A DNA stretch of 64,000 bases from an uncultured Sphingomonadaceae bacterium (GTDB lineage Bacteria > Pseudomonadota > Alphaproteobacteria > Sphingomonadales > Sphingomonadaceae), in NCBI GenBank assembly GCA_937996655.1, contig CALKUK010000013.1:124001-188000 (forward strand). Direction: 5' to 3'. Positions within the stretch are counted from its first letter, which is position 1. The number at the start of each line of letters is the position of its first letter. This document shows, one piece after another, positions 51,633 to 59,630 of this stretch. The notes beneath the pieces were generated by a model that had not been told where the DNA came from, ran no database searches, and worked only from the letters and a program-made list of their open reading frames with translations. The translations under genes were made by a program, and so were the position numbers.

Positions 51633-52445
51633 TCAACGCACTCCGCTCGATATACCCTCGGACTCATCCCGGGGCGGAATATAATCCTGCTCCAGAATCT
51701 CGACCCGGCTCGCCATCGGCGTGCGACCCAGTTTCCAACAGTCCCGTGTGGCGGGGCGGCGGTAGATGGCGCGCAGCCAGCGCATGATGTTGGGCGTCAA
51801 TTCATCATTGGCGAGATGCGGCTGCGAGAGCGGCATCGCATAAGCGAGGTTGAAACCGTTGACGTCGGCCAGTGAATACGTGTCGCTGGCAAGCCATTCG
51901 CGCTTGCCGAGCTCTTCCTCCAACATCCGGATGCCAACAGAAATGCGCCTGCCGCTTTCCGCCATTTCCGCCTCACTGAATAGACCGAACACGGCCTTGC
52001 GCCAGGCGGTCTGACGTTCGGGCAATGGGATGCGGCTGATCTGCTCCTCAATCTTTTCCTGCCCATGTGCTTTGAGGGCATTGGGGCCGACAAAGAATTT
52101 CCAGCCGAACATTGAAAAGCTTGGAGCCAGCCATTGGTCCATGAACTTCATCCACCAGCGGATGCGCAACCTGTCCCGCGCGCTGGCCGGCATCAGATTT
52201 GGGCCTTCAAACGCGTCGTTCACATATTCCATGATCGCTGTGCTCTCCACGAGCACAAGATCCCCATGCGTCATTGCTGGGATGGTGCCTTGCGGGTTGA
52301 TCGCCAGATATTCTGGCTTGTGCTGATCAAAATTGAGCATGTCGATATAGTGGCTGTCAAAGGCGACGTCCTTTTCCATCAGCGCGAGCATCGGCTTGCC
52401 AGAATTCGCATTGGGTTCCCAATGATATAGCGTCACTTCTGCCAT
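51633..52445 (-). CDS. Glutathione S-transferase, candidate partner in a BaeA/BaeB-type beta-etherase
   Basis: A 270-residue GST: YHWEPNANSGKPMLALMEK at the N terminus, INPQGTIPAMTHGDLVLVESTAIMEYV with the cis-Pro and glutathione gamma-glutamyl site, and a helical C domain containing WLASDTYSLADVNGFNLAY. It resembles LigF/LigE-type etherases. It follows the small Tat protein gene by 22 bp and is followed at once by the second GST. With the flavocytochrome genes upstream it forms one minus-strand operon. Confidence 0.8.
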   Translation of the reverse strand: MAEVTLYHWEPNANSGKPMLALMEKDVAFDSHYIDMLNFDQHKPEYLAINPQGTIPAMTHGDLVLVESTAIMEYVNDAFEGPNLMPASARDRLRIRWWMKFMDQWLAPSFSMFGWKFFVGPNALKAHGQEKIEEQISRIPLPERQTAWRKAVFGLFSEAEMAESGRRISVGIRMLEEELGKREWLASDTYSLADVNGFNLAYAMPLSQPHLANDELTPNIMRWLRAIYRRPATRDCWKLGRTPMASRVEILEQDYIPPRDESEGISSGVR

Positions 52446-52467
52446 GTGATCTTACCTTCAAAAAGTG

Positions 52468-52818
52468 TCAGGCCATTTCCCAATGGAACGGCGCGTGCGG
52501 ATCAGATTGACGTTCGGCCTTAAGCCGTTTCCCTTGCGCTTCGAGCTCACCGCGCACCACGACGAGGTCGCTCCAGCGCGTCAGCCCGACGACACGGCCT
52601 TTCGGTGCCCCGGCCCGCAGCGCGGCCCAGAAGGTGTGGTCTTCATGCGCAACATCCAGCTTCGCGCCACCCAAGCTTTGGGCAAAGACGACGCTTTCCA
52701 GCAGTCGGCTGTCATAGACAATGAGCGCAGGCCCCTGCGCGGCGGCTGACTTTAAGGTGGCGGCCGTGGCAGCGGTGATCGCTCCGGCCTTGATCAGGGA
52801 ACGGCGGCTCAGCTTCAT
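52468..52818 (-). CDS. Small Tat-exported protein of unknown function
   Basis: A 116-residue protein with a clear twin-arginine signal (KLSRRSLIKAGAITAATAATLKSAAA, cleaved near residue 27). The mature part of about 88 residues begins QGPALIVYDSRLLESVVFAQ, and contains GRVVGLTRWSDLVVVRGELEAQ. I see no cysteine, no metal motif and no known domain. It is coupled by ATGA to the cytochrome gene and lies in the flavocytochrome operon. It may be a periplasmic assembly factor or third subunit. I do not recognise it. Confidence 0.75.
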   Translation of the reverse strand: MKLSRRSLIKAGAITAATAATLKSAAAQGPALIVYDSRLLESVVFAQSLGGAKLDVAHEDHTFWAALRAGAPKGRVVGLTRWSDLVVVRGELEAQGKRLKAERQSDPHAPFHWEMA

Positions 52819-53234
52819 TTGCCCGCCTTTGCGAGATAGGCGGCCACAACATCCAGTTCCGCATCGGTTATGTCGACCCGCGTCTGGCGCGGCATGGCGA
52901 CCTTGCCCATGCGCACCACCGATTTTATATACTCCACCGTCAGATCCTTCCGGTTGGTCAACATACCTTTTTCCGGGGGTTCCCCGGCCATCATCCGTTG
53001 CTTGGTGAGCAGGTTTGTCCCCATGCCGCCCGCCAAATGGCAATAGCCGCAATGGTTGGAAAAGAGCTTCTCGCCATCGCCGCCGCTGGCCAGTCGATCC
53101 CCTTTCGGTCCTTCGGCGCGCATCTGATAGGGCGGCAGCGGAGGCGGACCACCTTTTACAGCCTCAGGCGCGGGAGCCGATGTCTTGTTGCAGGCGGCGA
53201 GCAGGAGCAGGCCGAGAAGAGCGACGCGCTTCAT
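52815..53234 (-). CDS. Cytochrome c lipoprotein of the second flavocytochrome
   Basis: A 139-residue c-type cytochrome. The N terminus KRVALLGLLLLAAC has a lipobox with Cys15, so it should be membrane-anchored in the periplasm, unlike the soluble cytochrome at 20741. A Pro-rich spacer follows, then the heme site Cys62-x2-Cys65-His66 (CGYCH) and Met114 (VAMPRQ) as likely sixth ligand. It overlaps the FAD gene and the Tat gene by ATGA at each end. Confidence 0.9.
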   Translation of the reverse strand: MKRVALLGLLLLAACNKTSAPAPEAVKGGPPPLPPYQMRAEGPKGDRLASGGDGEKLFSNHCGYCHLAGGMGTNLLTKQRMMAGEPPEKGMLTNRKDLTVEYIKSVVRMGKVAMPRQTRVDITDAELDVVAAYLAKAGK

Positions 53235-54808
53235 GCCCGGCCCTCCTTCGACTGATCGCGGAAGACGCTGGGCCACACGCCCTGCTTACCCGGGGCGATG
53301 ATGCCATTGGGGTCGAGCGCGTCCTTCACCCTCTCGTTGAGGCGGCGCTGTGCGTGATTGTTGAAATCAAACGTATCGGCCACAGCATCCATCCAACCAA
53401 GGTGCGTGCGATATTCCGCATAGCCAGCCTTAGCGCTTTCCGCGACGAGGACGTTGAACAGCGTCTTCATGCTTTCAACTTGTTCCGGCTTGTCACGATC
53501 ATACATCAACATATTGATATTATTTGCAAAACGACCGCCCACCGTGAAGCTGGCGTAGAAATCAACATCGTGGTCAGCGATGATTTTCCGGCTGCGCTTC
53601 AACTGATCCAGAACATGTTTGGATGTCGCCGGCACGACCGGGGAGAAGCCGAGATGCGCACTGCGTCCGCCGACCCAATCTCCCATCTGCAAGGGCACAG
53701 CAGTCGGAACGCCAACCGTGAGGTCATAGATGTTGCGTTCCTCTCCCTGACGCCACCAGACCTCATGCGCAGGCGTATCGAGATGCTTCTTGAACGCCGC
53801 TTTGACGACCTCCGCTTTGGCCTTGTTGACGTTTTCATCGCCATAGAAGCGGATCTGCACCTTCCAGTAACCCAGCTGATGCTCCTTCAGCAGCTCCTTC
53901 ACCCGCCAGTCGGGGATTGCCGAGGGCTTGTCCCAGAAGTCCTTGCGTTGCCCCTTAAGAACAATCTTGCCGAGCCAAGAGGGGACAAAAACATTCTGAT
54001 CGATCAGGCCGGAAATCTTAAGCGGCGCAATCGTGTCGATCACCCAGCCAATGTCCTCTTCATTGGGAATGTCGAATGACAGTTCCAGTGAGGTTTCCGG
54101 CTCCGGCATCAGCCAGACGCCGGCCTTCGTCACTACGCCCATATTGGATTGGGTGAACATGTGCGTCCAATCCGGCCCGAAGCTCATGGGGAACAGGTGG
54201 GATGCCTGGTTGTTCGCCATTGCACCCATGCCGGTGCGCATCATGTCCCCGTCGGGCAGTACAACCTCCAGCCCGCACAGGTTGCGCGCATGGAGACCGT
54301 AAGGCGTATACCCAATGCCATGGTCGAGGGCATTGCCGAGGACGGAGCCCCAGCCATTGCCCGGGACCGACATCCACAAGGGTGCCTTTTCGCGGGCCAA
54401 ATACTCGTAAAGGTCGAAAAAGCCCACACCCGGCTCAATGACGCAATAGCCAAGCTCGGGATCGAGCTCGAGCACCTTGTTCATGCGTCCGAGGTCAAGC
54501 ACGATTGAGCCGGCCATACGCGGGGCGGCCTGACCATAGCCCAAATTCTTGCCACGGCTGACGGGCCAAAGCGGCGTTTTGAACTGATTGGCGAGCCGGA
54601 CAATGGCCTGCACTTCTTCTGCAGAACCGGGCGCGACAGCTGCAGAGGCCGGCCACTGAGACTCCGGCCCGGGCGCGTAGATATCGGAATAGGCGTCACG
54701 GTCTTCGTCGGAGGAGAGCACCCATCCCTTCCCGACAACACCCTGAAACGCCTTGAGCGCGGCATCGAACTGCATCGGCGATACGCGTGGGGGTAGCGTG
54801 AGTTTCAA
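53231..54808 (-). CDS. FAD-dependent hydroxylase/oxidase, VAO/PCMH family, second copy
   Basis: A 525-residue VAO-family flavoprotein, related to the one at 21055 but distinct. It has VSRGKNLGYGQAAPRM, NALDHGIGYTPYGLHARNLCGLEVVLPDG and TQSNMGVVTKAGVWLMP. His385 in GRSAHLGFSPV aligns with the FAD-linking histidine of vanillyl-alcohol oxidase, so covalent FAD is likely. I place the start at TTG 54808: GAGAGGAG lies 7 bp upstream, and the extra residues LPPRVSPMQFDAAL align with the N terminus of PchF, while the ATG at 54775 would drop them. No signal peptide is seen. Its partner is the cytochrome gene that follows. Likely substrates are 4-alkyl or allyl guaiacols. Confidence 0.85.
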   Translation of the reverse strand: MKLTLPPRVSPMQFDAALKAFQGVVGKGWVLSSDEDRDAYSDIYAPGPESQWPASAAVAPGSAEEVQAIVRLANQFKTPLWPVSRGKNLGYGQAAPRMAGSIVLDLGRMNKVLELDPELGYCVIEPGVGFFDLYEYLAREKAPLWMSVPGNGWGSVLGNALDHGIGYTPYGLHARNLCGLEVVLPDGDMMRTGMGAMANNQASHLFPMSFGPDWTHMFTQSNMGVVTKAGVWLMPEPETSLELSFDIPNEEDIGWVIDTIAPLKISGLIDQNVFVPSWLGKIVLKGQRKDFWDKPSAIPDWRVKELLKEHQLGYWKVQIRFYGDENVNKAKAEVVKAAFKKHLDTPAHEVWWRQGEERNIYDLTVGVPTAVPLQMGDWVGGRSAHLGFSPVVPATSKHVLDQLKRSRKIIADHDVDFYASFTVGGRFANNINMLMYDRDKPEQVESMKTLFNVLVAESAKAGYAEYRTHLGWMDAVADTFDFNNHAQRRLNERVKDALDPNGIIAPGKQGVWPSVFRDQSKEGRA

Positions 54809-54830
54809 CGCCGGGCTCCTCTCAATTTTA

Positions 54831-54842
54831 TAACAATTGTTA
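54831..54842. promoter_or_regulatory. Palindrome TAACAATTGTTA upstream of the FAD gene
   Basis: A perfect 12-bp palindrome 22 bp before the TTG start of the flavoprotein gene. The same 12-mer occurs at 62701-62712, and near copies at 57325-57336 (TAACTATTGTTA) and 58679-58690 (TAACGAATGTTA). It may be a second operator class. Confidence 0.5.
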
Positions 54843-54897
54843 GCTAATCTTTTGACGGCACACACAGCGCCGGTCAAGCGCGACGGAGGCATTGGAA

Positions 54898-54927
54898 GAA
54901 AAAAAGGGGCAGTCTTTCGACCGCCCC
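54898..54927 (-). terminator. Rho-independent terminator after the second TonB-dependent receptor
   Basis: Read leftwards: GGGGCGGTC, tetraloop GAAA, GACTGCCCC (arms 54919-54927 and 54906-54914, one G-T pair), followed by a run of seven or more T (A run at 54899-54905). It sits 29 bp after the receptor stop and separates it from the flavocytochrome operon. Confidence 0.9.
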
Positions 54928-54956
54928 CTCTTCTTTCTTCAACTGTGCGAAAAACC

Positions 54957-57278
54957 TCAGAAGGTCTTGCGGACAGACACAGCCCATTCACGCGGACGAC
55001 CAACCTGCGAGTAGATCGTACCGGAGAAGGCGTTCACTGCGGCAAAGCGGAACGGCGTGTAGTACTTGTCAAACAAGTTCTGCACTTCGAACGCGACCGA
55101 CAGGTCTTCGTCCGAATTCCGCCAGGTCAGGCGCGCGTTGGCGAGGGTGTAGCTGGCATAATAATCGATCGGACCGCCTGCAGCGACACGGCCGGCGCTT
55201 GCCTTGCCTGTATAGGCCATGTCGAAGCGCGGCGTGATCGAACCGCTATCGCCCAGATCAGCCTTATACTGAATGCCAAGGCTGTACTTCCACTTTGGAG
55301 ACACGATCGGATCTGTCAGCAAGATCGCATTGCCGACACGGGGATCGATATTGCTCCAGTGACCATAAAGATGGCTGAGCGACGCATCGATATCGAGGCC
55401 ATCCACCGGCGAAGCGGTGACTTCAGCTTCGAAGCCCTTGATCTTCCCATTACCGGCGTTCTGACGAGCACCGCAGGGTGCCAGTGAACCCAGAGAGGCG
55501 CAGCTGATCAGCGGCAGCTGCACATCCTTATAGTCGTTGATGAAGGTCGAGAGGTTGACGCGGAGGCGACGATCGAGAAGATCGGTTTTCACACCGACTT
55601 CATACGATGTGACCGTTTCCGGATCGAAGCTGCCGTTGAGCGCCTGAGCGGCGTCGAACGGACGCGCCGTCACACCACCGCCCTTGAAGCCCGTCGCAGC
55701 CGTCGCGTAGACGAGGACTTGCGGCGAGAAGCGGTAGTCCGCTGACAGGCGCCAGTCGAGCTTGTTGCCGTTATAGACAGCCTTCACACCGTCCAAAGCG
55801 CCAAGGAAGATGTTCGGTGTAACACCGTCATACTGCTTGCGGCGGAAGGTGTAGTCCTTGTGCTCATCGGTGTAACGCAGACCGCCCGTAAGGGTCAGGT
55901 TTTCAACAGGCTTCACGATAACCGTGCCAAACACGGCCTTGCTGTCCGCATTCACAGGGTCATTGCCAAGGAACTGGAAGTTCAGGCCCGGCGCGATGTA
56001 GCGGATGTCCTGACGCGTGAAGTAGGTCGAGCGCTGGTCGGAATAGAAGCCGCCGACCGTCAGCTGGACGTTGTCGCCAATTTCAGCATTCACACGGACT
56101 TCCTGGCTCACAAACCAGAACTTCAGATCGTTGTAACCACCTGCACCACGGCTCGCGAACGGCGTGTAGTCGTCATCCGTCCCCCAGATTTGGCGGTAAT
56201 CACGATAAGCCGTGATCGACTGAACGTTGATCGCGTCAGACAAACCAACCGTCATGTTGGCCGACAAACCCCAACCTTCAAAATTGGTCTTGTTGGGCAT
56301 GAAATAGCCCTGACCAACCTGACCGCCTGCGGGCAGATAGAAGCTCGCATAGTTGCAGAACTTACCGCAAATGGCATTCGCCACTGCAGGAGCTGCGGAG
56401 GTCACCACTTCTGCGGCGTTGGAGCGGTCTTCCTTGGTGTAGTCCGCTGTCACGACCAGATCGAAATTGTCACCTGGATTGTAACGCAACGAACCGCGGA
56501 TACCGGCGTAGTTCTTTTCACCAAATTTGGAGATGACGCAGTCCGAACCCGAACCCGGGAAGCCGGTGATGCCTTCTGGATTGCCGGGATTGCGGCAACC
56601 ATAGTCGACCTGATCGACATAACCATCCTGCTGCTTGTAGACGCCGGAGATGCGGGCATACAGGCCTTCCGTCAGGACGAAGTTCGCGCTGGCGCGAACA
56701 TCGACGCGGTGGCGGCTGCCATAGACAGCTTCAACCGAACCCTCGTTCTTGTCACCCGGCTTCTTTGAGAAGAGCTTGATCGCGCCGCCGATGGAGTTAC
56801 GACCGGTCAGTGTCCCCTGCGGACCACGGAGAACTTCGACGCGCTCCAGATCGAGAAGATCGAAAATGCCGCCGGTCAACGTCGCATAATAGACGTCATC
56901 GACATACATGCCGACGCCGGGTTCATAGGCCGGGTTAAAGTCGAACTGACCAACACCGCGGATGGACGCACCGAGCGACGAGCCATAGGCCCCGCCCATG
57001 GCATTTAGCGTCACGTTCGGTGCCTGAGCCGCAATTTGCGACAAATCTGTCTGGTTGCGCGATTCCAAAAGCGCGGCATCGACAGCCGTGATGGAGATTG
57101 GCGTGTCTTGCAGTTTTTGTTCGCGGAACTGCGCGGTGACAACGATGTCGCCGGTGCTCGCAGCGTCTTCATCCGACGCTTTCTGCGCGAATGCGGGGGT
57201 TGCCAGAAGCGCCACAACCGACGTCGACAACGTCAGGAATGTGCGCAAAGCGGAATCGTTACGGGAAGTGATAGCCAT
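54957..57278 (-). CDS. TonB-dependent receptor
   Basis: A 773-residue outer-membrane receptor with a signal peptide (cleavage after FAQ near residue 31), a plug domain with GDIVVTAQFREQ (TonB-box region) and VLRGPQGTLTGRNSIGGAI, and a barrel that ends in Phe (WAVSVRKTF). It is intact, unlike the receptor at 14657. In sphingomonads such receptors take up lignin dimers (DdvT type) or iron chelates; by position it serves the dimer-cleavage genes. Start is ATG 57278 with AGGAGAGG upstream. Operator-family site m lies about 50 bp upstream. Confidence 0.92.
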   Translation of the reverse strand: MAITSRNDSALRTFLTLSTSVVALLATPAFAQKASDEDAASTGDIVVTAQFREQKLQDTPISITAVDAALLESRNQTDLSQIAAQAPNVTLNAMGGAYGSSLGASIRGVGQFDFNPAYEPGVGMYVDDVYYATLTGGIFDLLDLERVEVLRGPQGTLTGRNSIGGAIKLFSKKPGDKNEGSVEAVYGSRHRVDVRASANFVLTEGLYARISGVYKQQDGYVDQVDYGCRNPGNPEGITGFPGSGSDCVISKFGEKNYAGIRGSLRYNPGDNFDLVVTADYTKEDRSNAAEVVTSAAPAVANAICGKFCNYASFYLPAGGQVGQGYFMPNKTNFEGWGLSANMTVGLSDAINVQSITAYRDYRQIWGTDDDYTPFASRGAGGYNDLKFWFVSQEVRVNAEIGDNVQLTVGGFYSDQRSTYFTRQDIRYIAPGLNFQFLGNDPVNADSKAVFGTVIVKPVENLTLTGGLRYTDEHKDYTFRRKQYDGVTPNIFLGALDGVKAVYNGNKLDWRLSADYRFSPQVLVYATAATGFKGGGVTARPFDAAQALNGSFDPETVTSYEVGVKTDLLDRRLRVNLSTFINDYKDVQLPLISCASLGSLAPCGARQNAGNGKIKGFEAEVTASPVDGLDIDASLSHLYGHWSNIDPRVGNAILLTDPIVSPKWKYSLGIQYKADLGDSGSITPRFDMAYTGKASAGRVAAGGPIDYYASYTLANARLTWRNSDEDLSVAFEVQNLFDKYYTPFRFAAVNAFSGTIYSQVGRPREWAVSVRKTF

Positions 57279-57324
57279 TCTCAATCCTCTCCTGCCTAGG
57301 GCGCCAACTTCAAGCCGGTCACCG

Positions 57325-57350
57325 TAACTATTGTTAGTGATACATACAGT
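57325..57350 (-). promoter_or_regulatory. Regulon operator, site 7 (TonB receptor / MarR divergent region)
   Basis: On the minus strand: ACTGTATGTATCACTAACAA plus TAG (57328-57350), overlapping the TAACTATTGTTA palindrome at 57325-57336. It lies between the receptor start (57278) and the MarR start (57459) in a 180-bp gap; the rest of that gap shows nothing I recognise. Confidence 0.6.
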
Positions 57351-57458
57351 TTCGCTTTGCAAGCGGTAAATTGGCCGAGTTTCCGACAAGAGAAATTTGC
57401 GCAAGACCGTGACAAATCGGCACCAATGGCGCTAGGGGCGCCGGTCAACGGAGGGGAC

Positions 57459-57923
57459 ATGGCCACACAACAACCCGAAAATAGCGACGTCGCATTGCTC
57501 ATCGCGATGCTGCGCTTTGCGACTCTCATCAACAGTCCGATGCGCGATGGCGTCGCGATTCCCGCCGGAGTTGCGCCGAATGAGCTGAAGATCATCATCG
57601 CTCTGGGCGGTGAAGGCGAACGTGCGGGCCATGAACTGGCAGAGCTGATGGGCATGCAGCCGATGAATGTCAGCCGCGCGCTTGCATCGCTGTCGGAACG
57701 CGGTTGGGTGGAAGAGGTAATCGACCACAATAACCGGCGGCGCAAACCCCATCGGCTTAGCGAAGCAGGCTGGCGGGCATATCGCGACATGGGGCCCCGC
57801 ATTGAAGAGGTCGCAACGTTCCTATTCAGCACGCTGGAGCCCAATGAACGCGCCGGCATGTCCGCTGTGCTCGATAAGCTCTATGATCAGGTAATGGGCT
57901 GGCATCAGCGCGCGGCCCAATAG
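57459..57923 (+). CDS. MarR family transcriptional regulator
   Basis: A 154-residue winged-helix protein: ELAELMGMQPMNVSRALASLSERGWVEEV recognition region and wing DHNNRRRKPHRLS. I start at ATG 57459, after GGAGGGGAC. It is divergent from the TonB receptor, with an operator-family site and palindrome between them. It converges on the NTF2-like gene. It is the second in-window candidate for the regulon repressor. The ligand is unknown. Confidence 0.9.
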   Translation: MATQQPENSDVALLIAMLRFATLINSPMRDGVAIPAGVAPNELKIIIALGGEGERAGHELAELMGMQPMNVSRALASLSERGWVEEVIDHNNRRRKPHRLSEAGWRAYRDMGPRIEEVATFLFSTLEPNERAGMSAVLDKLYDQVMGWHQRAAQ

Positions 57924-57948
57924 GCCAACACGCTGCACCATCTGCCTC

Positions 57949-58644
57949 TTATTCGCTTTGTGGCCCGGCAATCGCGGCACCAAAGCGCGGATGGGCAAAA
58001 TGCATCGGCACATCATGGCGGTGGGGCCAGGTCTGCCGGATTTCCTCACTCCGGATATAGTCGGGACCAATCGGATTGGCAGGGAAGCATTCGGTGAGCG
58101 GCTGGAGGTGCGCGGTCGTCTTTGACCAGCCAGCCTCATAATCCCCCTGCCACTGCATCATATAATCCAGCCGCTTGATCTTCCAGACGCCGTCCTCGCG
58201 AACATAGTCATTCTCGTAGATCCCGGCTTCCATGAACTGGAGTGGAAGGCCTTCGGGTTTAAATTCGCGCGTTTCATGGCTCCCGCCGAACAACATGCCG
58301 CGGAACCGCCCCTTGGCCGTCTGCCGGTCCGGCGCGACGGTGATGATGTCCTGCATCTGAAAATGGTCGAGCAGGAAGCCATAGGCCGGGCCTTCTTCCC
58401 CCGGTGCGAGAAACAGGCTCTTGAACCAGGTGCCATAGAGCCGCCGCGCGCCTTCCCGCCCCTTATAGACGCCGGAGAGGAAGATGACCTCACCATCCTC
58501 GGCAAACAGTTCCGCCACATCGTCAGCGCGGTTGAAATCGATATAATAGCCATAGGCCCAGTGGAGACGTCGGATGGCGTTGATGTCTTCCAATTCGCCC
58601 ACGCGGTTTTCCAACGCAGCCAGTCTCGTTTCGACGTCAGACAT
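57949..58644 (-). CDS. NTF2/SnoaL-like protein, paralogue of 38718-39455
   Basis: A 231-residue protein with the same build as the copy at 38718: short N-terminal coil (RLAALENRVGELED), the line AIRRLHWAYGYYIDFNRADDVAELFAEDGEV, a FLSGVYKGREGARRLYG block, GFLLDHFQMQDI, and VWKIKRLDYMMQWQGDYEAGW. It is a candidate lyase or cyclase acting on dimers. The ATG at 58644 has AGGAG 8 bp upstream. It is divergent from an SDR, with an operator-family site between them. Confidence 0.8.
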   Translation of the reverse strand: MSDVETRLAALENRVGELEDINAIRRLHWAYGYYIDFNRADDVAELFAEDGEVIFLSGVYKGREGARRLYGTWFKSLFLAPGEEGPAYGFLLDHFQMQDIITVAPDRQTAKGRFRGMLFGGSHETREFKPEGLPLQFMEAGIYENDYVREDGVWKIKRLDYMMQWQGDYEAGWSKTTAHLQPLTECFPANPIGPDYIRSEEIRQTWPHRHDVPMHFAHPRFGAAIAGPQSE

Positions 58645-58664
58645 CCTCAACTCTCCTCTTTTGA

Positions 58665-58690
58665 TTTGTATGCTTTGCTAACGAATGTTA
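58665..58690 (+). promoter_or_regulatory. Regulon operator, site 8 (NTF2-like / SDR divergent region)
   Basis: TTTGTATGCTTTGCTAACGA plus ATG (58665-58687), running into the TAACGAATGTTA palindrome (58679-58690). It is 21 bp from the NTF2-like start and 28 bp from the SDR start. Confidence 0.58.
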
Positions 58691-58714
58691 CGAAGCATGG
58701 CGAGAGGAAATTGC

Positions 58715-59617
58715 ATGAACTGGCAAGGCAAGACCGCCTTCATCACGGGCGGCGTATCAGGCATCGGCTTTGGCATTGCACGCGCCTTTGCCGAAGCGGG
58801 CATGGATCTCATCCTGAGCTATCGGAACGAAGACTATCGCGCCGAAGCTGAAGCGTGGTTTGTCAAAAATGAGTTCGCCCCGCCCCGTTTCGTCAAACTG
58901 GATGTCACAGACCGCGCAGGATTTGCAAAAGCTGCGGCTGACGCTGGCAAGGTCCACGTCCTCGTCAACAATGCAGGCGTCAGCGTCTTTGGACCGACGG
59001 ACGAGGCGAGCTATGCCGATTATGACTGGATCATGGGCGTCAATTTCGGCGGCGTGGTGAACGGGCTTGTGTCTTTCCTTCCGGGGATGAAGGCGCATGG
59101 CGAAGGCGGCCATGTCGTCAACGTCGCCTCGATGGCAGCCTATTTGTCCGGCCCGCAGGCAGGGATTTACACCGCCAGCAAATTCGCCGTTCGTGGGCTG
59201 ACGGAGTCGCTGCGCTATAATCTGGCGCCTTATGGCATCGGCGTTTCGCTCATGTGCCCCGGCCTGACCAAAACCAATGCCTGGGATTCCGCCCTGAAGC
59301 GGCCAGACGGATTTGCCGATTCCGGCTTTAAAACTGCAGATAAGGCAGAGCTGGAACAGTTCGGCACGGCCTTTGATCTGGGGATGGACCCGCTGGAAGT
59401 TGGACGCAAGACGCTTGCCGGCATGACAGAAAACCGCGGCCTCATCCTGACCCATCCCGAATTCACCGAGGACTTTGAAGAGATTTACCGCACCTCCCTC
59501 GACGCGCTCCCAAAAGAGCCTGTGCCGGAGGGACGTCTGCATATTGAAAAGCTACGCCGAGACGCCAACCGCGCAGCGGCCGCAGGCAAAATGATCAACC
59601 TTGGCGACCTGACCTGA
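58715..59617 (+). CDS. LigD-like C-alpha dehydrogenase (SDR)
   Basis: A 300-residue SDR with TGGVSGIGFGIARAF, NNAG (85-88), Ser139, Tyr152 and Lys156 (YTASKFA). DYDWIMGVNFGGVVNGLVSFLPGM matches the LigD-type block. It is related to the pair at 41080 and 41985, and has the same long tail. The ATG at 58715 follows GAGAGGAAA. The aldehyde dehydrogenase gene follows 13 bp later. Confidence 0.85.
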   Translation: MNWQGKTAFITGGVSGIGFGIARAFAEAGMDLILSYRNEDYRAEAEAWFVKNEFAPPRFVKLDVTDRAGFAKAAADAGKVHVLVNNAGVSVFGPTDEASYADYDWIMGVNFGGVVNGLVSFLPGMKAHGEGGHVVNVASMAAYLSGPQAGIYTASKFAVRGLTESLRYNLAPYGIGVSLMCPGLTKTNAWDSALKRPDGFADSGFKTADKAELEQFGTAFDLGMDPLEVGRKTLAGMTENRGLILTHPEFTEDFEEIYRTSLDALPKEPVPEGRLHIEKLRRDANRAAAAGKMINLGDLT

Positions 59618-59630
59618 GGAGAGTGAAGCA

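Noticed and set aside
53015..54079. 354-codon open frame on the plus strand
   Set aside because: Antisense to the flavoprotein gene and the cytochrome; low-quality composition and no domain.
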